Made by a program: the position numbers and the translations under genes
The notes under the pieces: generated by a model
What the model was told of the DNA's origin: nothing
Database searches by the model: none
The model's input: only the letters and a program-made list of their open reading frames with translations
In this document: piece after piece, positions 1 to 4,936 of the stretch
How the letters are laid out: each line of letters starts with the position of its first letter
How positions within the stretch are numbered: the first letter of the stretch is position 1
Source of the DNA: Sulfuricella sp.
Lineage (GTDB): Bacteria > Pseudomonadota > Gammaproteobacteria > Burkholderiales > Sulfuricellaceae
Direction of reading: 5' to 3'
Assembly: GCA_030691435.1 (NCBI GenBank)
Contig: JAUYEK010000267.1
Span: 1 to 6,209 of the forward strand
Length of the DNA stretch: 6,209 nt

Positions 1-764
1 GACCAACCATCGGTCGGGCCTTTACCGGCATCCGACAGATCCTGCGAGTAGGGCGGCAGTTCAACAGAGAATGACTTCTTCGGGTCGATACGGCCTTCCT
101 TGCGGTCGAACTTCCAGTAGGTCACGCCGCCGCGGTATTCCTCGTTGAAACGCTCGAGCGGGACGAACTTCTTGTTCGCCAGCGGAGTGGCGTACTGGGC
201 AGCTTCGATCACGTAGTCGGTGTTCGGGGTCACGAAAGCGCCGCCGTGCTCCGATTTGTAGATCGGGTTAACCACGATCTGCTTGGTTTCGAAGTCGCGC
301 AGGTCGATCACCGCCATGCGGGGATTAGCCTTGTCGTTGATGAACAGGAACTGGCCGTCATACTTGCCGTTGGTTTCAGAAATCGCCGGATGGTGGGTAT
401 CGCCCCAGGTGATCTGCTTGCCGTCGATGTTGCCGCCGGCCAGCACTTTCTTCGAGCTCTCGTCGAAGCCATAACCCTGCCATGGTTCCGGCGTGAACAC
501 ACCGATGTATTTCAGGATGCGCATGGACGGAATGCCGTACACGATCACCTGGCCAGACTGACCACCCGAACTGAAGGCGATGAAGTCATCGCGCTTGCCG
601 GTCGGAACATAGGTTTTGGACGCGGCCAGCAAATCCTGCTGCGACAAGCCGCGACGCTTCATTACGTCCTGCAGCGATTCCGCCGACCAGGCACTGGACA
701 CTGCGGCAAAACCCATCCCCGCCGCTAATGCCAGCGTGGCTGTTTGCTTAGTGAAGAGCTTCAT
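1..764 (-). CDS. nosZ: Nitrous-oxide reductase NosZ, clade II (Sec-type), N-terminal part
   Basis: Reduces N2O to N2 in the periplasm, the last step of denitrification. The 254 codons present (of roughly 650 or more in the family) run off the left edge, so the C-terminal CuA domain is not visible. The start at 764 follows a perfect AGGAGG. Residues 1-28 form a Sec signal peptide (charged MKLFTK, hydrophobic core, cleavage near AWSA/ES) with no twin-arginine motif, which marks clade II rather than the Tat-exported clade I. The mature part starts the beta-propeller. DTHHP at 122-126 and SEHGG at 171-175 place His124, His125 and His173 exactly as the CuZ ligands His129, His130 and His178 of Pseudomonas stutzeri NosZ (same 49-residue spacing). 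It is the last gene of the leftward block, 256 bp after menC, with its own FNR-type promoter region. Identity is firm; the clade call rests on the signal peptide and family resemblance. Confidence 0.93.
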   Translation of the reverse strand, partial: MKLFTKQTATLALAAGMGFAAVSSAWSAESLQDVMKRRGLSQQDLLAASKTYVPTGKRDDFIAFSSGGQSGQVIVYGIPSMRILKYIGVFTPEPWQGYGFDESSKKVLAGGNIDGKQITWGDTHHPAISETNGKYDGQFLFINDKANPRMAVIDLRDFETKQIVVNPIYKSEHGGAFVTPNTDYVIEAAQYATPLANKKFVPLERFNEEYRGGVTYWKFDRKEGRIDPKKSFSVELPPYSQDLSDAGKGPTDGW

Positions 765-769
765 AAACG

Positions 770-775
770 CCTCCT
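770..775 (-). promoter_or_regulatory. nosZ ribosome binding site
   Basis: A perfect AGGAGG on the minus strand, 5 nt before the ATG at 764. It is the strongest Shine-Dalgarno in the leftward block and fixes the nosZ start. By contrast, menC, menA, menB and the thioredoxin gene have poor or no visible sites. Confidence 0.85.
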
Positions 776-861
776 ATTATTAAAACCATGTAAAGGGAAA
801 ACCTGCACCTACCCCATGCCAACCAAAATCCAAGGTGTGCGATTTGACACACACATGTTCG

Positions 862-867
862 TTTATA
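862..867 (-). promoter_or_regulatory. Candidate extended -10 for nosZ, downstream of FNR box 1
   Basis: The minus strand reads TGC-TATAAA, an extended -10 form (TGn plus 5 of 6 matches to TATAAT), starting 15 bp after FNR box 1. Transcription would begin near 855, giving a leader of about 90 nt. The spacing puts the box near -35 rather than the classical -41.5. GAACAT at 855-860 has the classical spacing but a poor sequence, so the exact -10 is uncertain. Confidence 0.4.
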
Positions 868-882
868 GCACAGCTTTTATCT

Positions 883-896
883 TTGACCTAGATCAA
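883..896 (-). promoter_or_regulatory. FNR/DNR-type box 1 upstream of nosZ
   Basis: TTGACCTAGATCAA matches 9 of 10 conserved positions of TTGAT-N4-ATCAA, the site shared by FNR, ANR, DNR and NnrR regulators. Its centre is about 125 bp upstream of the nosZ ATG. An A/T tract (AAATTTTTTT, 902-911) lies just upstream on the minus strand and could act as an UP-like element. Which regulator binds (oxygen or NO responsive) cannot be told from the box alone. Confidence 0.8.
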
Positions 897-963
897 GTCG
901 CAAATTTTTTTCTGCATCCATCCCGGCAAACCACGCCAAAACATCCTCTTTTCCGATCAATCA

Positions 964-977
964 GGACAATCTTGTCC
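964..977. promoter_or_regulatory. Perfect 14-bp palindrome in the nosZ upstream region, possible operator
   Basis: GGACAA-TC-TTGTCC has 6-bp perfect arms around a 2-bp centre and lies between the two FNR-type boxes. It is not an FNR box, and I do not recognise it as an NsrR or NorR site. It could bind a dimeric regulator or be chance; no function is assigned. Confidence 0.35.
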
Positions 978-988
978 CAATGGTGTGC

Positions 989-994
989 AATATA
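989..994 (-). promoter_or_regulatory. Candidate extended -10 downstream of FNR box 2
   Basis: The minus strand reads TGC-TATATT (TGn plus 5 of 6 to TATAAT), starting 16 bp after FNR box 2. It repeats the layout seen at box 1, and transcription would start near 982, giving a leader of about 220 nt. Calling it a promoter is inference from the motif and the parallel arrangement. Confidence 0.4.
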
Positions 995-1010
995 GCACTA
1001 TCTTCTACAA

Positions 1011-1024
1011 TTGATCCAGATCAA
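1011..1024 (-). promoter_or_regulatory. FNR/DNR-type box 2, perfect match, overlapping the menC stop
   Basis: TTGATCCAGATCAA matches all 10 conserved positions of the FNR/DNR consensus. It overlaps the last four bases of menC, including its TGA stop (1021-1023). A self-complementary AAAAAATATTTTTT tract at 1027-1040, inside the last menC codons, sits 2 bp upstream on the minus strand. No plus-strand gene begins nearby, so nosZ is the plausible target, from about 254 bp upstream of its ATG. Confidence 0.85.
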
Positions 1025-2163
1025 CTAAAAAATATTTTTTCTCCTGTTACCGGACAACAGCCCAGACCCGGGCCACCCCCCAGCCGCAAAACTCCCCCAG
1101 CCACCAGCGGCGCCCCCCCGACATCGCGCAACAGCCAGGCCGAAGTCGCCAAACCATGCGCCAGATCGTTCGCCACGACAGCGGCCAGGTGCAGGGCTGC
1201 GGTCACCCCGACCGCGCTGTCAACCGTGGTCGTCACCACGCATTCCACATCCGCCTCACGCGCCCGGCGCGCCAGCGCCAGTGCGGACACCAGTCCGCCC
1301 AGCACCATCGGCTTCAACACCACGCGCCGCACCGGCGGCTGACTGAACACCGCATCCGCGCCGATGATCCGCAAGGAATCATCCGCCGCCAGAGGGAAAG
1401 GAACTTTAGCCTGCAAACGAAACCATCCCGCCCTATCCGGGTTGGTCAAAGGATCCTCGACCGATTCCACCGGCAGACCGGCCAATGCACCGAGGAAATC
1501 ACCCGCCTCCCGCTCGTTCCACGCGCAGTTCGCGTCCAGCCGCAAGGAAATGCCCGCCGGCAGGCAACGCGCCAGATCATGCAACAAGGGGATTTCCTCA
1601 TGCCCTGCCGCCAGCCCCACCTTCAGCTTGAGCACTGAATAGCCTTCGGCCACCGCAGCCAGCGCACGCTTAACCACCTGACTATCCACGCCGCCAAGCA
1701 CGGCATTCACCTTGACGGCGGCGGATGAACGCGGGTTAAGCCAGCGCGCCAGCGGAAGCCCGGCTTGCTGCGCCAGCAAGTCGAGCAAAGCCGTTTCCAG
1801 ACCGCAACAGGCCGCAGGCGCTCCGGCTGCGTTAACGTAAAACTCGCGAAGCGAGACCTCGTCCCTCTCTCCCTCTGGGAGAGAGCTAGGAGAGAGGGAA
1901 GCGGTTATCCTGCCGAGCGCCACTTCCAGTGTCAGGCCAGGTAGAGTCGCAGCCCAACCCGACAAACAAGCGACAGCACTGTCCATGCTCTCGGTACCGG
2001 CTTGCGGCAGCGGAGCACAATCGCCGTAACCGATCAGGCCCGCGTCGGTCACCAGCCTGACCAGCCAGCCTTCGCGCACGACGAATCCACCGCGCGCACT
2101 GACCCACGGCTGGCGCAGCGGCAAGCGATAGGGAGCGAAAGTGCAGTGGATAAGGCGCAGCAT
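1021..2163 (-). CDS. menC: o-Succinylbenzoate synthase MenC
   Basis: Dehydrates SHCHC to o-succinylbenzoate in cytoplasmic menaquinone synthesis; enolase superfamily. The 380 residues start with a capping-domain half (about 1-130) followed by the barrel. Catalytic residues are visible: KxK at Lys179 and Lys181 (LKLKVG), the metal ligands Asp210 (RLDANCAW), Glu236 (VEDPL) and Asp261 (AADDS), and Lys284 (VLKPM); TTTVDSAVG follows at 311-319. The spacing matches the E. coli set K133, D161, E190, D213, K235. The protein is about 60 residues longer than E. coli MenC (320), partly from an insert near residues 88-113 encoded by a palindromic repeat. The ATG at 2163 has no good ribosome binding site, but the N-terminus aligns with the family. 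A related dipeptide epimerase is the main alternative; the neighbouring menA and menB argue for MenC. Confidence 0.9.
   Translation of the reverse strand: MLRLIHCTFAPYRLPLRQPWVSARGGFVVREGWLVRLVTDAGLIGYGDCAPLPQAGTESMDSAVACLSGWAATLPGLTLEVALGRITASLSPSSLPEGERDEVSLREFYVNAAGAPAACCGLETALLDLLAQQAGLPLARWLNPRSSAAVKVNAVLGGVDSQVVKRALAAVAEGYSVLKLKVGLAAGHEEIPLLHDLARCLPAGISLRLDANCAWNEREAGDFLGALAGLPVESVEDPLTNPDRAGWFRLQAKVPFPLAADDSLRIIGADAVFSQPPVRRVVLKPMVLGGLVSALALARRAREADVECVVTTTVDSAVGVTAALHLAAVVANDLAHGLATSAWLLRDVGGAPLVAGGVLRLGGGPGLGCCPVTGEKIFFS
1843..1898. repeat. Hairpin-rich palindromic element inside menC
   Basis: CCCTCTCTCC (1863-1872) pairs perfectly with GGAGAGAGGG (1889-1898). Nested within it, CTCTCTCCC (1865-1873) pairs with GGGAGAGAG (1877-1885) around a 3-base loop. 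A second hairpin, CTCGC-GAA-GCGAG, sits at 1843-1855. The composition is unlike the rest of menC and resembles the CT/GA-rich intergenic palindromes of proteobacteria. It encodes the low-complexity stretch SPSSLPEGERDEVSLREF, which is absent from short MenC proteins. The frame is kept open. That it is an inserted mobile repeat is inference. Confidence 0.6.
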
Positions 2164-2187
2164 ATTATCAAAAACCCATGGATTTCA

Positions 2188-2245
2188 CTGTAGGAGCGGC
2201 CTTGGCCGCGATTGGCGGCTATCGCGGCCAATGCCGCTCCTACAG
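2188..2245. repeat. REP-like palindrome (TGTAGGAGCGGC family), copy A
   Basis: Two 25-nt arms, beginning CTGTAGGAGCGGC and ending GCCGCTCCTACAG, differ at one position and enclose an 8-nt loop. It fills most of the 125-bp gap between the thioredoxin stop and the menC start. In RNA it would form a very stable hairpin, which could protect the upstream message or damp read-through into menC. No U-run follows, so it is not a classical terminator. Such palindromes are spread as families of short mobile repeats in proteobacteria. Confidence 0.85.
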
Positions 2246-2288
2246 GGGTGTCACGATTTTCACGAAACCTATTATGGACAATCGGGGT

Positions 2289-2816
2289 TTACAGGAGAGG
2301 ATCGAGTATCTTTTGCAGGAGCGCTGGCGTCATGATTCCGCGCTTGGCGGCAACGATGTTGCCTTGGCGGTCAAGCACGATGGTAAAGGGCAGGCCTGCG
2401 ATCTTGTTGCCCAGGGCGCGCAACAGGGCAATGCCCTGGTCCTTGCCAGCCATCGCTACGGTATAGTTGATGCCATAGGCCTTGCCAAAGTCACGCACCG
2501 AGTCGGCATTGTCCTCAACCGCTGCACCCATGAACACGATGCCGCGCGGGCCATACTTTTCCTGGGCCTCGATCAAGTGCGGTATCTCCGTGCGGCAAGG
2601 CCCGCACCAGGTCGCCCAGAAGTTCAACACCACCAGCTTCCCCTTCAGTTCCGCCAGCGGCACCGGCTTGCCGTCGAAATCGGCCAGCGTGGCGGCAAAC
2701 ACCGGGTCGGCGGAGGGCATGGATTCCATTTCGGCGGCAACGGACGCGCCGACCATCAGAGCCGCGCCAGCCATAAGAACCAAGCCCAGCGCAAACAAAC
2801 AAATTAGTCTAGTCAT
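2289..2816 (-). CDS. Periplasmic TlpA/ResA-like thiol-disulfide oxidoreductase
   Basis: A 175-residue thioredoxin-fold protein likely to reduce disulfides in the periplasm. Residues 1-28 form a signal peptide or membrane anchor (MTRLICLF, then a hydrophobic run to VAAE). The fold follows, with LNFWATWCGPC at 64-74 (active Cys71 and Cys74) and the cis-proline loop AGLP ending at Pro143, as in TlpA/ResA/AhpC-TSA proteins. The ATG at 2816 is chosen because it begins the signal peptide; an ATG at 2846 and a TTG at 2957 also keep the frame open but would code through a repeat and add a basic, non-signal leader. No strong ribosome binding site is visible. It lies between menA and menC, flanked on both sides by REP-like repeats. 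Likely clients are apocytochromes c or a copper-site protein; the exact partner is unknown. Confidence 0.85.
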   Translation of the reverse strand: MTRLICLFALGLVLMAGAALMVGASVAAEMESMPSADPVFAATLADFDGKPVPLAELKGKLVVLNFWATWCGPCRTEIPHLIEAQEKYGPRGIVFMGAAVEDNADSVRDFGKAYGINYTVAMAGKDQGIALLRALGNKIAGLPFTIVLDRQGNIVAAKRGIMTPALLQKILDPLL

Positions 2817-2845
2817 CCCGGATTGTCCATTGGAATGCCCATGCA

Positions 2846-2909
2846 TGTAGGAGCGCCGCCCCCGGCGCAAATGCGGTCGCAAATCGCGGCGAGGGCGCCG
2901 CTCCCACAG
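2846..2909. repeat. REP-like palindrome (TGTAGGAGCG family), copy B
   Basis: The left end TGTAGGAGCGCCGCC and the right end GGCGCCGCTCCCACA form an imperfect inverted repeat around a GC-rich centre. The ends and an internal ATCGCGGC are shared with copy A at 2188-2245. It occupies the space between the menA stop (2941) and the chosen thioredoxin start (2816), and would form a strong hairpin in the transcript. Confidence 0.75.
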
Positions 2910-2940
2910 CGGTATTTTAGCTCTAATGAATAATCTGGTG

Positions 2941-3882
2941 TCATAGCAATATCCCAATGCTTAACAGAATCCCGAAACCCAACTGCAGTTGCGCCGTCTG
3001 CGCCAGGATGAGGTTGAATACCGGCCCCGGCTGCTCACGCCGGAAACGCCGCCACAGTGACCACGCCAGAGGCAGCGACAACAGCGGCAGCCCGATTTTC
3101 CACCCGGAATGGCTCAAATAGGCCAACAGCGGCAGCAGCAAATAGGGCGCAAACAGCAGCAGCGCATATTCTGCCTGGCTGCCGCCGCGTCCAATTCGCA
3201 CTGCCAGGGTGTTTTTGCCTGCCTTCCGGTCACCGTCGAAATCCCGGTAATTGTTCACCGCAATGACGGCAGCGGCTAACAAACCGACCATGGATGCAGC
3301 GACGAAAACACTCCAGCCCAGACTAAGGGTTTGCAGATAATAGCTGCCCATCACCGCCCCCAAGCCGAAGAACAGCCAGACGAACAGCTCCCCCAGGGCG
3401 CTGTAGGCAATCGGGCGCGGCCCGCCGGTATAGGCCCAGCCGGCGGCAACGGAGCAAAGCCCGAGCAGCAAGATCGGCCAGCCGCCATGCCATACCAGGT
3501 AAATCCCGAGCAGCACAGCCAGGCCGAAGCAGGTGAAAGCAGCGCGCCGCACGACGGCGGGAGCGAGCCAGCCCGAGGCGGTGGCGCGAGCCGGGCCAAT
3601 GCGCTCAGCGCCGTCCGCGCCGCGCTCGAAGTCGCTGACATCGTTATGTAAATTAGTACCGATCTGGATCAGCATCGCCGCCACCAGCGCCACCAGCAGG
3701 GGCAGCCATAGCACAGCGCCAGTTTCAGCATAGGCCATGCTGCTGCCGACCATCACCGGCGTAAGCGAAACGCTCAGGGTCTTGGGGCGGATCGCCAGCC
3801 ACCAGGCGTGAAGTGCTGAGTCAGGCAGGGTGGGCACAGCTTTATCGCGCCCAAGCGGACAGGCAATCAACCGCGTGGGCAC
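2941..3882 (-). CDS. menA: 1,4-Dihydroxy-2-naphthoate polyprenyltransferase MenA
   Basis: Integral inner-membrane UbiA-family enzyme that joins DHNA to a polyprenyl diphosphate to give demethylmenaquinone. Both Asp-rich motifs are present: NLHNDVSDFERGAD at 77-90 (Asp81, Asp84, Asp90) and NNYRDFDGDRKAGKNTL at 210-226 (Asp214, Asp218). These are the Mg-diphosphate sites and resemble E. coli MenA NLANDYGD and NNLRDINSDRENGKNTL. AWWLAIRPKTL at 26-36 matches the family's N-terminal motif, and about eight or nine hydrophobic segments follow. The start is unsure. GTG at 3882 gives 313 residues and GTG at 3837 gives 298, the latter closer to the usual leader length. Both GTGs lie in a repeat element and neither has a good ribosome binding site. 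It follows menB by about 40-84 bp in the same direction. Confidence 0.92.
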   Translation of the reverse strand: MPTRLIACPLGRDKAVPTLPDSALHAWWLAIRPKTLSVSLTPVMVGSSMAYAETGAVLWLPLLVALVAAMLIQIGTNLHNDVSDFERGADGAERIGPARATASGWLAPAVVRRAAFTCFGLAVLLGIYLVWHGGWPILLLGLCSVAAGWAYTGGPRPIAYSALGELFVWLFFGLGAVMGSYYLQTLSLGWSVFVAASMVGLLAAAVIAVNNYRDFDGDRKAGKNTLAVRIGRGGSQAEYALLLFAPYLLLPLLAYLSHSGWKIGLPLLSLPLAWSLWRRFRREQPGPVFNLILAQTAQLQLGFGILLSIGILL

Positions 3883-3907
3883 AGAACCGTGCCCACCCTA
3901 CCTGACT
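3819..3907. repeat. MITE-like element with inverted ends at the menB/menA junction
   Basis: The left end AGTCAGGCAGGGTGGGCAC and the reverse complement of the right end, AGTCAGGTAGGGTGGGCAC, are nearly identical (two differences over about 21 bp). They bound an 89-bp element. Inside, GTGGGCAC (3875-3882) pairs perfectly with GTGCCCAC (3889-3896) over a 6-nt loop. The GTAGGGTGGGCAC end resembles a repeat common between genes in many proteobacteria. It carries no transposase. It overlaps the 5' end of the menA reading frame and supplies both candidate GTG starts. Confidence 0.75.
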
Positions 3908-3921
3908 GTGGTAATAAAGCT

Positions 3922-4737
3922 TCATGGTCTACGCGGGAACTTGCTAAAATCGGGCGGACGCTTCTCCAGCCAGGCATCGCGTCCTTCCTGGCCTTCCGGG
4001 GTCATGTAGAACAGTGCCGTGGCGTTGCCGGCCAACTCCTGAATGCCTGCCAGGCCGTCGGTATCCGCATTGAATGCCGACTTCAACACCCTTAGCGCGG
4101 TGGGCGAGAGTTGCAGCATCTCCCGGCACCATTTGACGGTTTCGCTTTCCAGCTCGGCCAGCGGCACCACCGCGTTGACCAGCCCCATCGCCAGCGCCTC
4201 CCGAGCATCGTACTGGCGGCACAGGAACCAGATTTCCTTGGCCTTTTTGATGCCCACCGTGCGCGCCAGCAGGCCCGCGCCGAAGCCGGCATCGAAGCAG
4301 CCGACGCGCGGCCCGGTCTGGCCGAAGCGGGCATTGTCGGCGGCGATGGTCAGGTCGCAGATCAAATGCAGCACGTGCCCGCCGCCAATGGCATAGCCCG
4401 CCACCATTGCCACCACGGGCTTGGGCAGGCCGCGAATCTGGCGCTGCAAATCCAGCACATTCAGATAGGGCACGCCCTGGTCGTCGTGGTAGCCGCCGTC
4501 GTCGCCGCGCACTTTCTGGTCGCCGCCGGAGCAAAACGCCTGGTCACCGGCCCCGGTCAGGATAATGGCGCCGACAGATGGATCCATGTGCGCCCGGTGA
4601 AAAGCCTCCATCAACTCCCGCACGGTTAGAGGCCGAAATGCGTTGCGCACTTCGGGGCGATTGATGGCAATCCTGGCGATACCCTCGGCCTGGTGGTAGA
4701 GAATGTCGTCGAAAGTGCCGACAGATTTCCAGTCCAT
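3922..4737 (-). CDS. menB: 1,4-Dihydroxy-2-naphthoyl-CoA synthase MenB
   Basis: Cyclises o-succinylbenzoyl-CoA to DHNA-CoA in the cytoplasm; crotonase superfamily. The 271 residues match E. coli MenB closely along the whole length: [14 protein letters not shown] (27-39), the CoA/oxyanion segment [10 protein letters not shown] (69-78), [15 protein letters not shown] (110-124), [14 protein letters not shown] (138-151) and the C-terminal RPPDFSKF. Gly142 (QTG) and Trp170 (EIWFLC) are those of the bicarbonate-dependent type I enzymes, where type II has Asp in place of the Gly; Asp149 corresponds to E. coli Asp163. The ATG at 4737 (MDWKSVG) is chosen over an in-frame GTG at 4800 because the extension is not family-like and a good promoter overlaps it. 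No clear ribosome binding site is seen. It is the first gene of the leftward block. Confidence 0.95.
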   Translation of the reverse strand: MDWKSVGTFDDILYHQAEGIARIAINRPEVRNAFRPLTVRELMEAFHRAHMDPSVGAIILTGAGDQAFCSGGDQKVRGDDGGYHDDQGVPYLNVLDLQRQIRGLPKPVVAMVAGYAIGGGHVLHLICDLTIAADNARFGQTGPRVGCFDAGFGAGLLARTVGIKKAKEIWFLCRQYDAREALAMGLVNAVVPLAELESETVKWCREMLQLSPTALRVLKSAFNADTDGLAGIQELAGNATALFYMTPEGQEGRDAWLEKRPPDFSKFPRRP

Positions 4738-4773
4738 GTTTCGATTCGGTTTGATTGGCAAAAGACGGTCACA

Positions 4774-4802
4774 AGTATATGCGGGCGGATTTAAATTCAC
4801 AA
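4774..4802 (-). promoter_or_regulatory. Candidate sigma-70 promoter of menB and the leftward block
   Basis: Minus strand: TTGTGA (-35, 4802-4797), a 17-bp spacer, then TATACT (-10, 4779-4774), matching the consensus at 4 and 5 of 6 positions. Transcription would start near 4767, about 30 nt before the menB ATG. This excludes the alternative GTG at 4800. No FNR box is seen here, so the men genes may be expressed without the anaerobic control suggested for nosZ. Confidence 0.5.
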
Positions 4803-4849
4803 ACCATCATCGGTTTCAAGGCCACGCTACTATCCTAATTGCGCGGCCA

Positions 4850-4878
4850 TTGAACCGGGTATACAATTGTTTCAGAAT
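4850..4878 (+). promoter_or_regulatory. Weak candidate promoter of the chemoreceptor gene
   Basis: TTGAAC (4850-4855), a 17-bp spacer and CAGAAT (4873-4878) give a sigma-70-like pair with 4 of 6 matches at each hexamer. I saw no convincing FliA (sigma-28) motif in the 199-bp divergent region, although flagellar-class promoters often drive such genes. Confidence 0.3.
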
Positions 4879-4936
4879 TTAGATCAAGTAAATCGCCGTT
4901 ACAAAAAAACCACAATCCCCGCCCCGGAGAACAAGA

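Noticed and set aside
651..656. Arg-Arg pair near the NosZ N-terminus as a Tat signal
   Set aside because: The pair is at residues 37-38, after the hydrophobic core and the predicted cleavage site, so it cannot be a twin-arginine signal.
246..728. Open plus-strand frame of 160 codons opposite nosZ
   Set aside because: It is antisense to a clear NosZ reading frame with conserved CuZ ligands, has no family-like motif and no ribosome site.
2188..2245. Rho-independent terminator after the thioredoxin gene
   Set aside because: The stem is very stable, but no T-run follows on the minus strand, and the sequence belongs to a repeat family also seen at 2846-2909.
2178..2807. Open plus-strand frame of 209 codons opposite the thioredoxin gene
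   Set aside because: It begins beside a REP-like palindrome and is antisense to the WCGPC protein; its Gln/His/Arg-rich product is typical of a reverse-strand shadow in GC-rich DNA.
4738..4800. GTG start giving a 292-residue MenB
   Set aside because: The 21 extra residues do not resemble MenB N-termini, and a candidate -35/-10 pair lies within or upstream of this stretch.
4874..4887. Possible FNR box upstream of the chemoreceptor gene
   Set aside because: Only the ATCAA half is present; the other half, AGAAT, matches TTGAT at two of five positions.
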